Below are positions 1-13,340 of a stretch of DNA of 64,000 nt, one piece after another. This stretch comes from Leptodactylus fallax (taxonomy: Eukaryota; Chordata; Amphibia; Anura; Leptodactylidae). Where the stretch lies: positions 1,178,001 through 1,242,000 of the forward strand of contig CAMRHE010000324.1 of the NCBI GenBank assembly GCA_947044405.1, read 5' to 3'. The position numbers and the translations under genes were made by a program. The notes beneath the pieces were generated by a model, which was not told where the DNA came from, made no database searches, and saw only the letters and a program-made list of their open reading frames with translations. The stretch's first letter is position 1; each line of letters begins with the position of its first letter.

Positions 1-1000
1 GAGATGACCCAGTAAACATCAAAACGGCCGCAGCAGGGGATTAGATAGGGTCGCTTAATTATTGAAGCTATTAAAAATTTAAAATTGTATCCCACTGGAC
101 AAACCCATAAACCCAGCCGCTCCATTACAAAGTTCAACATTCAGGCGATCATGTGATCTGCCACATGATTTCTAAAACCAACCAAACAGAAAGTCAACCA
201 AACCAAATCATAAGACCTGTGATTATATAAGGGATAAGTCCACCAATAATAACAATTACAGCTAAATACTCAGAGTGGCATGGTTTCTAGGCATTGTTTC
301 CTTGATTCATATAGAAATACAGTATTTAGCAGGATCATATTCATGATTGCCCCAGTAAAGATTATTTGTTATTTTTAGGGTTTTTTTTTTTAAGGTTGTG
401 TCCATTAATAAAATTTTGCACATCTAAATAGACTATGATTAACAAATGTCACATACACTTTATGAACTGTATTGAGTGTGACAGCTTTGGATTGGAATGA
501 TGACAAATGCTACTGGGTCAAACTGAGTAGCAGACTTATTAACAGTGAAATTTTGCTGAAATAATGAAAATGCATCCAGTTCAATGTCTCATCTTGTTAA
601 TAATGTTTTCTTATATTAGGAACATCTCAGTCATTTATTATACTCCACTTTAATATTCCATGAGAAAACCTTCTACATGCATTGGTATATTAGTTTCCTT
701 TAGGGTTTGGACATGAAAATTAATTATTTTATACTAATTATAATTATCATTTTCATACTCTTAATTACAGTATCTTCATTAAATTCATTGCTATTATTAC
801 ATTTCAGCATTTGCAAAATGACTAAAGCTTCAATGTCCTGTAGCCCAGTCAATACAGAAAAGAAGCTTCACTTGATGCTGCCCTACATCTGGCATAACCT
901 GAATCTGTAGATGGGTCAAGATAGCAACTTGAGCACAATACTTAACTAATGCTTGCATTGAGTAGTGAATGGCATTTATGATGCCCAGTGCACCACACAA
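1..1000. other. Unassigned AT-rich DNA
   Basis: I see no gene, RNA or clear repeat boundary here. The only open frame of note (707-910) is short, hydrophobic because of AT-rich composition, and matches nothing I recognise. Confidence 0.5.
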
Positions 1001-1225
1001 AATTTAAAACATAAAAAAAATGGCAAAAGAGACTTTTTTGCCATTCCACTGCGAAAGAGTTAATAAAATTTGATCATTAAGCTAAATGTTTCCCAAAATG
1101 GTGCAACAGAAAAGTACAACTCGTTGCTCAAAAAAAAACAAGCTCTTAAATGGGTATGTCAACATTAAAATATAAAACGTATGGCTTTTAGAATGTGACA
1201 ATGGAAAAAAACAAAAAAAGGACCA
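1001..1225 (+). repeat. Fragment of AT-rich dispersed repeat (TTAA/CACTTCC family)
   Basis: The stretch around 1091-1160 has a CCAAAATGGTGCAAC block followed by AAAAGTACAACTCGTTGCTC and an A-run. The same arrangement appears at 46485-46550 and, inverted, at 33120-33170. It is an internal fragment of the family represented more fully at 45961-46984. No coding content is visible. Confidence 0.5.
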
Positions 1226-3807
1226 GTGTGGTTAAGTATCAAACTAAGCCGAATCCTTAATAGGCTAAAAAAGAAAGTTAGCACATGTAGACTAGATGAA
1301 TTGGTCAGTTCATTGCTACTGTGCCTGCAAGACAAAAGCAAACAGTAACTACAATCATGGTGTAGCATTAGTATAACAATGGACAAACAGCAGTGAACAA
1401 CAATAAATCTAAATTTGTATAACTGATCGGAATTGCCACACCTTCTGGACATGATGTGGATCCACTGAGTTGTTACAGATCTAGCTATGCACTAAACCTG
1501 GGAGCACAGTCTGAAGGATTGCCTGGTTTTACATTTATCCCAAATACAGGGTTCCAGACTCTGATGTGGAGAATCCCTAGGTTGCTACCGTGGTAGTTGT
1601 CTCCTTTAGCAACATTTGACATGACATGTCAACAAATGCAAACTTCAACCAGCACTCCTGTTAAAATTGCATCCTGTTTTACCATTAAAATCCATAGTAC
1701 AAACATGGGCATTCAGCATGATACTAAGTCCAAATGGACATTACTGCAAATGCACTGGAAGGAAGGGAAAGGATCCTTTTCAAGCCTATGACTGCTGGCA
1801 ATGAACTATATAGAATGTGCATAGGCACATGCTGGCCCTTTAAGAGCTGAGGGTCTGTACACACACATGCATAGAGTCTACAGAGTACTCAGGAGTGCAG
1901 TGGTAGACAGAAGGCCATTTAGGATGGAAGCCATTTCATTGAAGAGCAAGGCAGGAAAGAATGAGACTTAGGGCATGGCAGACCCAAGGCAGGGAAACTT
2001 GTAGAGAGGCTGGATCCATGGAGTAGTAGCGAGGTAAGTGCTCAAGGATCTGAATTGTGCCAATAATGTTTTTACTTTTAAATGACCATTCTGCGTTGTA
2101 ATTTATAACTATTGGGGCCCTCTAGCTTTTATATGTCCTTTATAATGGCATATGGTTTGTCTGTTCCATTTATAATACTATTGTCTTCATATGTGGCAGA
2201 GGAGCCTTTGGAGCCTCAGGTCTACTAAAGGTAACAAATTGTCTCTTTTGAGCCTCAGATATGTTAAAGATGCAAATGTGGATAAATGTGACAAGAATAC
2301 ATAGCTCTTTTAATTAAACAGATTTTCTCATTTAAGGTTTTCACCTTCTCTCCTTTCTACGTTCCTATCCATGTCACCATATCTACTGCTAATAGATAGC
2401 AAAAGTTGTCTGAAACCTAGTCAACAAGCTATAAACACTAGGAGGCACAATGAGCAGTATCTGGCAAATTGACTTGAGTGGGCACCATAGCTGCAGGGTC
2501 GCTAATGGTTTAAATCTCTGGTTGCAGACACTGAAACGTTTAGATGCCAAGGTCAGATGTGACTACGACATCTGCTTGGTCACTCATTTTGTTCTAGTGT
2601 CTGAGGTTAGGGTGGAAGAAGTTGGTTTTCAGTAACTACCAACGTTTGTGGTGTTAAAAAGACTGGGAGCAATCATACACTGCTATAAAAGTAGACTAAA
2701 GTTAGTCTTTAGTAGGTTGAATTTCAAGGAAACGAGAGAGTGTTTAAAAAGAGTATTAAAAGGGTAGACAGCAGGAGTGTTTGCCCAGTGGACACTATTA
2801 AAAGTGGCCATTTTAAAAGCAAATAAAGGATGTGTTAGGCAGATTACCAAAAGTAAAAGGAGGAAAAGACCACATAGGTTTACTAGAGAATTAAGTAAAA
2901 TAGTCAAAGACTATTATTGCTGCTAGAGCATCAGAAGAAGAAAAAATGGTCAAGTCCACTAATAAAAGAATAAAACATTCTTCAGGTATATTAGCGGTAG
3001 AAAGAAGAACACTGTGGGATAACAAATTAGAAATGGTGAAAATAACTTAACGATGAGATTAAGTCTGTCACTGACCATTTCTATAGTTACTTTTGTTCAA
3101 TATTTTTTAAAATCAGCTTTCAAAACTATAACTTGTATGGGCATGTGTGATGAATTATTTCTATATCATACTGTGTGGTTATGAATTTTGTTCATTGTTA
3201 TAGGATGGTTGTAAGTTTAAGGCCCCTTTCACATCACGTTATAGAGGTCCGCCTGATTAATACGTTTTTATAGCTGTTTACCTTATAAAAATGTGTCAGT
3301 CAGCGGACCCATTGCCTCCAATAAAAAAAAAAAATAAAATCCGCTATGGTCTCTGTATGCCCCTGTCCGTTATTTCAAATGGACAGACAAGCGTGTACTA
3401 CCACGCTTTTCTGTCCTTTAACAACATCAGATCCGCGACTGTTCGTTTTCAATTTACTATAGTTCCCTATGTAAACGGATGCAAGCAATTTGCAGCTACT
3501 TAAAGCATTTCTGTTATGGCTGGTCAGTTCATTCCCTGAAGAGGGAACCCTCCTCCATTAGCCACAACCTCGCCCCTCTTTATTGTGCTGAAACCGCGCA
3601 GCAGAGTCTTGCAGAAAGTAGAAGCCAACTCTCCATAAGGTAAGCCCAAATCCCCTCCTCCCCAACCCTGTCCTACCTGAAATGGCCACCCCTCACTTCC
3701 CTAGTCCCATCATGATGATCCTGCGATTGTGACCCCCTTAGAGAAATGGCTGACAGCCAACTAATTTGCAGGTAAATGCAAAGCAGCCAAATAACTTTGT
3801 GTAGGTA
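1226..3807. other. No gene seen; possible old repeat remnants
   Basis: No supported gene. The segment 2650-3060 is A-rich with lysine/arginine-rich broken frames and could be an old LINE linker, but I cannot assign it. The segment 3221-3500 opens with a CCCCTTTCACATCACG block and contains a short inverted repeat around AATGGACAGACAAGCGTG; it resembles a dispersed MITE whose ends I could not define. Confidence 0.4.
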
Positions 3808-5435
<1,628 letters not shown>

Positions 5436-5437
5436 TA

Positions 5438-5789
5438 GCAGGCTAGATATCCAAGCAGATTGCTGTAGCCTGGAATCATACACGGATGTATATGGCACAA
5501 AGGGAAAATACATAACATCAAAGGCATGTACGTGATAATTCATGTTTTATAATCACCTGCATACGGAAATATGGTTGGGGAAACCAGACCAGTTGGTAAC
5601 ATCAAGCATGTGGACTTGCAATGTTCATCACCACCCAAAATCACATATCTGCTGAAAGGATTATGATTTCATCTTCATGTATGGTATGCCTGGACTTTTA
5701 AAAGCATTTGGCATCCCTTGCCAGGCATTTCATTCCTATATGAGATATAGGAGTGAGTTGTCTACTGTAAGTGGTCGGTGGCAGCAGCT
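5438..5789. other. No feature seen
   Basis: Unassigned DNA between the Tc1-A element and the CR1-like remnant. No gene or clear repeat. Confidence 0.4.
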
Positions 5790-6545
5790 AATTGTTTGGA
5801 TGTAGGAGAAGGTTTGGTTTTTTATGTTTGCCTGTTTTTCTGATGACACAAAAGTGTGTAATAGGGTTGGCTCTCCTTGGGGTTTGTAAAATGGAAAAAA
5901 AAAGATCTAGCTTTACTGGATTAATGGTCCAAACAATAAAAACTGCAGTTCAATGTTTTCAAATGTAAAATAACACACTTTGGCAGAAGTAACCCTCTAT
6001 ATGAGTATCATATTGACAGTTCTGTATTAGTCAGGACTTCAGAAGAGAAGTATCTAGGTGTCCTGACACCTGTAATGTAGGGGTTTAGGCATATCCTGGC
6101 CGCCAAAGGCTCGATGCAAACTGCGAAAATAAGGGCGGATAGGGGCAACCATAGCGGGTTTAGTCGCTTAGCTAGAATTTTCGTGAATAATTTGAGGGCC
6201 GAATTCAGAAGGGTGATTGGTCTATAGTTAGAGCACTCTTGCAGTTGATCGACACCTTTAAATATGTTAAAGGTGTAAAGAAGTTTCAGGAGAGAAGTGT
6301 TTTTAATAAAAAAAAACATAAGAGCAAGAGGGCACAATCTGAAATAAATTGGGGTGGAAAATCAGAAGCAATATTAGGAAGTCTTATTTCCTTGAGAGAG
6401 TAGTTCAGGTTTGGAAAAAAACTTCCAGCAAATGTGTATAGGAAATCTGCATTAATGGAAGCCTGTGATGTCTATTATATATAAAATATAAGGGCACACT
6501 AGATGGACCATGTGGTCTTTTTCTGCTGTGAATCTTCTGTTTCTA
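5790..6545 (+). mobile_element. CR1-like LINE 3' remnant, split by an L1 fragment
   Basis: Plus-strand translation from about 5815 gives a decayed reverse-transcriptase palm (ADDTKVCN, then DLALL, LQFNVFKCKI, EEKYLGV), the usual order in CR1-type LINEs from motif C onward. At 6061, right after EEKYLGV, the sequence switches to an unrelated minus-strand L1 fragment. After about 6300 the CR1-like 3' end resumes with a VWKKLPAN-like block (6400-6430) and an HVVFFCCESSVSMF tail. Stops and frameshifts are frequent. A 5'-truncated, dead copy is the simplest reading. Superfamily assignment is by motif recognition only. Confidence 0.65.
6062..6262 (-). pseudogene. L1-type reverse transcriptase fragment with internal deletion
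   Basis: Minus-strand translation contains ECSNYRPITLLNSALKLFTK and LAKRLNP, matching the fingers/palm region of the full LINEs in this window. It then jumps directly to LSALIFAVCIEPLAARI, which in those LINEs lies after the RNGTRQGCPLSP motif. About 130 residues carrying the first catalytic aspartate are missing. The fragment is less similar to copies A and B than they are to each other, so it is an older relative. It sits inside the CR1-like remnant. Confidence 0.8.
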
Positions 6546-7489
6546 TGTTCCCTAGCCTCCGAACTGCTCCCATGTGGCAAGATTGCAGGAGCAATTTGAT
6601 TGATACGGTAGGCAGGATCCTTCTGAAGGCTCCCAGGCCTAGCATAGAAATATTACTGTTCAGCTGTGCTACAGGCTGCATTTTTACTGCATTATTGTCA
6701 TATTCAATAGTATGTCATATTCAATAGTAGACGTTAGAAATTCAGATCTGGCATAAATACTGTCTTGTAGAACATAATTTTAAAATCCATGATGTCTTTT
6801 CATGTTCATATAACTGGGACATTTAACTATTCATGACCCTTGGATGAGTCAAGGCTGTGATATTTTAATTCCACAAAATCTCTTTCACCTCTTTCTCATT
6901 AGATATTTTCCAACTTTAAGATAATATGAATAAAAATGTCAAACTTATTAGAATATAGTCACTAATAATTTAGTAGTTATGAATTTATGCTGACTATTTG
7001 CCAAGGTAGGTAGGTATATTATGTGAAGAGTATGTTGTGATATCCTTGGACTGCTCATTTATACTTTCTAATTTCATGATTTCCTCAAGGATGTTCAATT
7101 GATACACATCATTTCAATTCAAATATTCAATTTGCTTAAGATAAGTCCATTAAAGCCGCATTCACAGTTCTCAAGGGTAATTTTTGATTAGTCTTGAGAT
7201 TGGTTAAGTTATTCATTAACTTTTGTCAAAATGTGCCAGATGACTCTTTAATTTAATATTAAGCTGTACTGGAGATGTTAGAGGGAATTTGTAAAAGTAT
7301 ACCAAAGAAATATATACTGTCCTATTGACTTCATATACATGCACCATATTTTATCATTAACCCTTTGACATAAGATTATGGTGTAAATAGTTATAATAAC
7401 CTTATAATTCTTTAGCTAGTTGTTCCAATTTTCCATATATTTAATCAAGTTTTATATATTTATCTCGATTTAAACAATGTGAAGGCACC
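6546..7489. other. No gene seen
   Basis: AT-rich DNA with no supported coding region. A short direct repeat (TATTCAATAGTATGTCATATTCAATAG, in part) occurs near 6700. Confidence 0.4.
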
Positions 7490-8339
7490 TTAACTGCTTC
7501 CGTACCCCCCATAGACTATATACGTCCAGAAGGAATTCAGCAACTGCACAAAATCGTGCAGCTGCTGAAACAGGGAGCCGGCTGTAACTTCAGCCAGAGC
7601 TCCCAGATAGAAGGCAGGGAAGGTTTATTACCGTCCCTGCCTTCCCGATCGCTGTGTATACAGCGCTATGGGTGCCACCATCCTGTGGCTCCCCTCTGAC
7701 CCGGCGGTCATGTGGTCTGCCGGGATCAGCGTCTGTTAGAGCTGCTGGGTCCTACAGGACGCAGATCAGCTCTATAGTTATGTGAAAGCAAAGTGCAGGA
7801 GGCTGCATTTCTCCTGCAACTGGGGCTAAATGTACCAGCCCCAGTTACAGGGGAAACCAGCCTCCTGAAAAAAGTCGATCAAATGTCCCCAAAGGTCTAT
7901 TATGACCTTATAGGGACACAATGTAAAAAAAAAAAATTTTTTAAAAAGTATAGAAAAGTAAAAAAAAAATGTCAATAAAATAATTAAAAAAATAAATAAA
8001 ATAATACGTCAATAAAACGCCCTTATTACAGGTTATAGCCCCACCCCCGACGACACCATAAAAAATAAAAATTCCTGTAACAGAGAGGAAAAACAATTTT
8101 ATAAAGTTTTTTAATAGTACTTTGTGTTATTAAATAAAAAAAAAATGAAAAGTGAAAAACAGGCACATTTTCCCTCCTCTTTTGTTTATATTTTCCTGGA
8201 TATAAAAAAAATTAACACACATGCAAAAATAAAAACAACATAAAAATAAAGCCCTATGTGTCACCGATAAAAATGTTATAGCCCTCCAAAACCACACATA
8301 CAAAAAACTTGAAAATTTGCCTGATATGGAAGTGGTTAA
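7490..8339. mobile_element. TTAA-flanked non-autonomous element with CACTTCC ends
   Basis: The left end is TTAACTGCTTCCGTACC; the right end, reverse-complemented, is TTAACCACTTCCATAT. Both ends start on a TTAA (7490-7493 and 8336-8339), as in TTAA-targeting superfamilies such as Kolobok or piggyBac. The GC-rich left third contains short hairpins (CAGCTGCTGAAACAG, TGTATACAGCG) and the rest is A-rich. There is no transposase. The same end motif marks 45961-46984. Confidence 0.6.
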
Positions 8340-9576
8340 ACAATCTCTTAATTCAAAACATCTGTATATGTAGTTGAACAGTTATTAGATGGATATTAGA
8401 ATGTTGACTTTGTGTCATATAGAAGAAGTATGGATGTAAAGTATTTGGGTACTGGAGTAGCACTGTCAACTGGACCATTGTGCCTAACAGGATTCAAGGG
8501 CCCCTCTGCTATAACACAACCGACCTTGTTCCACTGGTGCTGTAGAGCTTTCTAATACGCACATGAGAAGAACCCTAAAAATGTTAGTGAATATTACGTA
8601 TATATATTGATATTATTTTGTATTTGCAGTCCTTTTTAATTAGACAATGAATTACAAGTTTAGGCAATAATATTCTGAGTTATAACATGAAGTCTTATTA
8701 TCCACATTATGGAACATAGGAACCTTAAATGTAAATTTTTTTTTTGCATTTACCCCTGAGCGGAGTTTTCTAATAATTTATAAGCTACTGATGAATATGA
8801 TAAACAACCACTTATGAAAGTCAAATAGGTGGATTATTTCTTCTTTTACAAGAGCCTTGCTGTGTCTGGAATCATTAGAAAATTCTATATAGAGTCTATG
8901 GGCTGGAAATTTCATCCCAGCAAAAGAACATGAATATGACATATACATGATCACAGAGACACTCGACATGATGAATTCATTCACTCATTATGTGATTAAA
9001 GGAATTTATAACTGAAACTTGATCTACATCCAGTGTTTAACACATCCACATTCTGAAATGCTGTGCTATATAGATTTATAATGCCAATGGACAAATAATT
9101 GGAAATAAATTATTAACAGCTTAAGTACAAAGCCCCATTTAAAAAAGATGTGTCACTTTATATGGTAAACATTGGTCAATATTTTTTGCGTTTATTCGTG
9201 AAAAATAGGAAATTTGAGGAAATTGTGAAATGCTCTGTTTCTCAGATAGATAGCCATACCACCCAAATTAGTTAATAATAATAAAAAATATTATCTATAA
9301 TTTAAAACAAAATTATAACAAAATGAAATTGAAATTTAGACATAAAAAAAATAAAATAAATAAATCTATTAAATAACCCCTAAAATTTACACATTCACAA
9401 GTTGAGAAAAAGTACTCAGCAGTTTGTTACACGATTTCTCCTGAACACAACAATAGCCTATATGTGGTCATAGACTGTATGGGTAACATGGTGTGACTCA
9501 GAATGGAAAGAGTGCAATTTTGCTGGGATAGTTTTCAAGTGCCACAGAGCCTCTAAAATACCAGTACAATGCAAAC
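8340..9576. other. No gene seen
   Basis: AT-rich DNA without a recognisable gene. 9240-9375 is very A/T-rich low-complexity sequence. Confidence 0.4.
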
Positions 9577-9720
9577 CCTCCAAAAGTGACCCCATTTTGG
9601 AAACTACACCCCTCAAGGGATTTAGCAAGGGGAATAATAAGCATTTTGACCCCACAGCTATTTCACATAACATTGGGATGTGAAAATAAAAACATACTCA
9701 TTTTCACAAGGATTTAAGGG
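9577..9720 (+). repeat. Dispersed repeat fragment (CTACACCCCTCAAG family)
   Basis: This shares the block GAAACTACACCCCTCAAGG followed by AGCATTTTGA(A/C)CC with 12190-12240, and a decayed form with 12885-12930. These are fragments of one dispersed family broken up by other insertions. Confidence 0.6.
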
Positions 9721-9926
9721 GAAAAAGCACCTTCAGCGCAATACCCCATGTGTGCTGCTTGCACACATGACAGGGTGCTGAAGGTGAGGAGCACACTAAG
9801 GCTTTTGGAGGACATCATCGTTTTTAGGTGCTGTGACCCATTTGCCAGTGCAGTGGCAAACACTGAAAGAAGAAGTGACCTTGTTTTGGACACTACATCC
9901 ATCAAAATATTTATAGGGGTATAGTA

Positions 9927-10002
9927 CAGTGGGGAAAAAAGTATTTAGTCAGCCACCAATTGTGCAAGTTCTCCCACTTAAAAAGATTAGAGAGGCCTGT
10001 AA
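9927..10002 (+). repeat. Solitary Tc1-B terminal repeat (left-end type)
   Basis: It begins CAGTGGGGAAAAAAGTATTT after a TA (9925-9926) and matches the first ~75 bp of the Tc1-B end at 10157. The match stops after GAGAGGCCTGTAA. It lies 230 bp upstream of the complete element in the same orientation. It is a deletion relic or an incomplete second insertion. Confidence 0.85.
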
Positions 10003-10156
10003 GAGACCCCAAAGTATAATAATTTCACTTCAGGTTTGTGGATGAACCTGAAACTTTTGGAATATTCAGGTCAACTTCGTTCATTACCAATTGGTTCACC
10101 CATCTCTACATATAACATTCCTGAGAACTGTGTAGTAAGGCATATAACATTAACTA

Positions 10157-11703
10157 CAGTGGGGAAAAAAGTATTTAGTCAGCCACCAATTGTGCAAGTT
10201 CTCCTACTTAAAAAGATGAGAGAGGCCTCTAATTGACATCATAGGTAGACCTCAACTATGAGAGACAAAATGAGAAAACAAATCCAGAAAATCACATTGT
10301 CTGATTTTTAAAGAATTTATTTGCAAATTATGGTGGAAAATAAGTATTTGGTCAATAACAAAAGTTCATCTCAATACTTTGTTATATATTCTTTGTTGGC
10401 AATGACAGAGGTCAAACGTTTTCTGTAAGTCTTCACAAGGTTGGCACACACTGTTGCTGGTATGTTGGCCCATTCCTCCATGCAGATCTCCTCTAGAGCA
10501 GTGATGTTTTGGGTCTGTCGCTGGGCAACACAGACTTTCAACTCCCTCCAAAGGTTTTCTATGGGGTTGAGACCTGGAGACTGGCTAGGCCACTCCAGGA
10601 TCTTGAAATGCTTCTTACGGAGCCACTCCTTCGCTGCCCTGGCGGTGTGCTTTTCGATCATTGTCATGCTGAAAGACCCAGCCATGTTTCATCTTCAATG
10701 CCCTTGCTGATGGAAGGAGGTTTGCACTCAAAATCTCACGATACATGGCCCCATTCATTCTTTCATGTACACGGATCAGTCGTCCTGGTCCCTTTGCAGA
10801 GAAACAGCCCCAAAGGATGATGTTGCCACCCCCATGCTTCACAGTAGTTTTCTTTGGATGCAACTCAGCATTCACTCTCCTCCAAATACAACGAGTTGTG
10901 TTTCTACCAAACAGTTCTACTTTGGTTTCATCTGACCATATGACATTCTCCCAATACTCTTCTGGAACATCCAAATGCTCTCTAGCAAACTTTAGACGGG
11001 CCCAGATATGTACTGGAGTTCCTGGCGGCGTAGTGTGTTACTGACGGTAGCCTTTGTTACATTAGTCCCAGCTTTCTTCAGGTCATTCACTAGGTCCCCC
11101 ATGTGGTTCTGGGATTTTTGCTCACCGTTCTTGTGATCATTTTGACTCCACGGGGATCTTGCATGGAGCCCCTGATCGAGGGAGATTATCAGTGGTCTTG
11201 TATGTCTTCCATTTTCTAATTATTGCTCCCACAGTTGATTTGTTCACACCAAGTTGCTTGCCTATTGCAGATTCAGTCTTCCCAGCCTGGTGCAGGTCTA
11301 CAATTTTGTTTCTGGTGTCCTTCCACAGCTCTTTGGTCTTCACCATAGTGGAGTTTGGAGTGTGACCGTTTGAGGTTGTGGACAGGTGTCTTTTATACTG
11401 ATAATTTCAAACAGGTGCCATTACTACAGGTAATGAGTGGAGGACAGAGGAGCCTCTTAAAGAAGAAGTTACAGGTCTGTGAGAGCCAGAAATCTTGCTT
11501 GTTTGTAGGTGATCAAATACTTATTTTCCACCATAGTTTGCAAATAAATTCTTAAAAAATCATTGTGATTTTCTAGATATGTTTTCTCATTTTGTCTCTC
11601 ATAGTTGAGGTCTACCTATGATGTCAATTACAGGCCTCTCTCATCTTTTTAAGTGGGAGAACTTGCACAATTGGTGGCTGACTAAATACTTTTTTCCCCA
11701 CTG
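10157..11703 (-). mobile_element. Tc1/mariner transposon, full length, lightly decayed (Tc1-B)
   Basis: The ends are CAGTGGGGAAAAAAGTATTT and its inverse, flanked by TA on both sides (10155-10156 and 11704-11705). The inverted repeats are about 205 bp (10157-10365 and 11498-11703). The length of about 1.55 kb is normal for the superfamily. From memory, a Tc1 family with these ends is widespread in fishes, lampreys and amphibians and has been discussed as horizontally transferred; that needs a database check. The right end abuts a TA/GTAT microsatellite, a common landing site for a TA-targeting element. Solitary ends of the same family lie at 9927 and 16914. Confidence 0.93.
10371..11346 (-). 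pseudogene. Tc1-family transposase, frameshifted (Tc1-B)
   Basis: The protein starts at 11346 ([19 protein letters not shown]) with the first HTH, including [19 protein letters not shown]. The frame breaks near 11137, and part of the second HTH appears shortened against a normal ~340-residue transposase. From 10974 another frame gives the first catalytic aspartate (WSDETK) and [17 protein letters not shown]. The second aspartate (FQHDND) follows, where an indel near 10650 turns the usual PKHTA into RKAHR. The last part (10685-10371) keeps [13 protein letters not shown] with the catalytic glutamate and ends ANKEYITKY. All three catalytic residues survive in DNA but not in one frame. It is not functional as it stands. 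Confidence 0.92.
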
Positions 11704-11705
11704 TA

Positions 11706-11711
11706 TGTATG

Positions 11712-11738
<27 letters not shown>
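11706..11738. repeat. TA/GTAT microsatellite
   Basis: A GTAT start passes into an uninterrupted TA run directly beside the right end of Tc1-B. Confidence 0.95.
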
Positions 11739-11742
<4 letters not shown>

Positions 11743-12171
11743 GAAAATTGAAATTTTGCTATTTTGCTATTTCAGTGCCCAATATGTCATGTCCAGATTA
11801 TGGAACTGTGAAAACCTCTCCTGTTATCATGCTCTGTTTCCTGATTTTAGAAATACCCTACATGTGACATTAATCTTTTGCCTGAAAATACGACGGCAGA
11901 GCCATAACTTGAAGCTCCCTTGCCCCACTGCAAAATATAGAATGGGTCCCTTACCTACAATGCGCCATTTAGAATAGTGGTATATTTTATGTGGCAGAGT
12001 GATCATTAGGGACCTCTCTGCATCCAGGACATGGTATCAACTGCTACTGCTGCACCCCTTATAGCTACTTCCCTGTGACAAGGGCTCAGATGCGAATGAG
12101 CGCAATGTGCATTTGAGGCCTAATTTGTTTATTTACATTACAGAAGTTCTGAGGTAAAACTTAAAACATGA

Positions 12172-12310
12172 CCCCCAAATATGACCCCATTTAAGAAACT
12201 ACACCCCTCAAGGGGTACAGTGAGCATTTTGAACCCAAGCATTTTGCTTCCCAAAAATGAATGTGCAAAGGGAAAATTTAAATTTTTAAAGAAATATGCC
12301 AATTCAGTTC
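12172..12310 (+). repeat. Dispersed repeat fragment (CTACACCCCTCAAG family)
   Basis: It shares AAACTACACCCCTCAAGG and GAGCATTTTGAACC with 9577-9720. The rest has drifted. It is followed at once by a hairpin-rich MITE that probably inserted into it, because related sequence resumes at about 12676. Confidence 0.55.
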
Positions 12311-12349
12311 TCTCTTTGTGTCAACAGAGACAAGCACTCCTAAAAATTT

Positions 12350-12689
12350 TAGGCCAGGTTGCAAAAACAAAGTGTTTTGGCCACGGCAGAAACACTGTGG
12401 TATAGAATGCTGCATTTTACATTACCTGCAAAGTGGATAGGATTCTGTATAATCCCATCCACACATTGCAGAAAAAAACCTGCAGCGGAAATGTCAGTTA
12501 TACCTATGGAAACACTGGTGTTTTCTGTATAGTTATAATGGGGAGAGAAAGTCTACAGAGGAAAACTCTGCAAACTTTCTGTGAAAAACGCTGCGGAAGA
12601 AAACATGAAGTGTTTCTACCGTGTTTTCTTCCTCAGCTTTTTTTTTTTTTTTTTTTGCTGTGGCTCACTATGTGGGGCCTTAGCCTTAA
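12350..12689 (+). repeat. Hairpin-rich CpG MITE, copy 1
   Basis: It starts TAGGCCAGG and ends in GTGGGGCCTTAGCC. Inside are modules shared with other copies: a GGCAGAAACACTG block, GGATAGGATTCTG, AAATGTCAGTTATACCTATGG, AAAGTCTACAGAGGAAAACT with its partner ACTTTCTGTGAAAAACGCTG, and a T-run. No coding capacity; the short frames across it differ between copies. Confidence 0.75.
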
Positions 12690-13340
12690 GAGGATTATCC
12701 CGGGTACAAAAAGTTGTATATATGGGCATAAACTGCTGTTTGGAACCACAGCAGGGCTCAGAAGGGAACACGTGCTGCATCTTTTGGTTTCTGGAGTGTA
12801 GCTTTAGTGGGACTGGGTTTTACATGTCATGTTGCTTTCGCAGAGCCTCAGAGGTGAGAGCACAGTGGAGTTGCCTTTTGTAAACTACACACCTCAAAAA
12901 ATTTATCAAGGGGTGCAGTGAGCATTTTTACTCCTCAAGTGTTGCATTGATTTAGTTTCCAGAAATGAATGTACAGCTTCCAGAGATACACCATTTCAGT
13001 GCCCAATATGTTGCGCCCGTCTTGTGACAGCAGAGACACACACTCCAAAAGCTGTTAACTGGGTTATCCTTGCTACAACAGCTTTTGGAGTGTTTGGCTC
13101 TGACGCAAGCTGGGCACAACATATTGTGCACTGAAGTTATGTATTTCTTGAAAAATTGCACTTTTCCAATATGAGCTGCACATTGATTTCTGCTAAATAA
13201 ATTAATGCAACACTTGAAGTTTAAAAAGACTCACTATACCCATGGATAAATTTCTTGAGGTATGCAGTTTCCAAAATGGTCACACTTTCAGGGATTCTAC
13301 TTTACTGGCATTTCAGGGGCTCTGCAAAAGTGGTATGGTG
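12676..13340 (+). repeat. Dispersed repeat with internal inverted repeat
   Basis: This continues the CTACACCCCTCAAG family after the MITE (AAACTACACACCTC near 12887, GTGCAGTGAGCATTTT near 12914). It contains a strong inverted repeat of roughly 48-bp arms (about 13008-13060 and 13079-13130), whose core is ACTCCAAAAGCTGTT facing AACAGCTTTTGGAGT. No coding function is visible. Confidence 0.6.

Noticed and set aside
707..910. Small hydrophobic open frame
   Set aside because: Composition-driven in AT-rich DNA; no motif or context.
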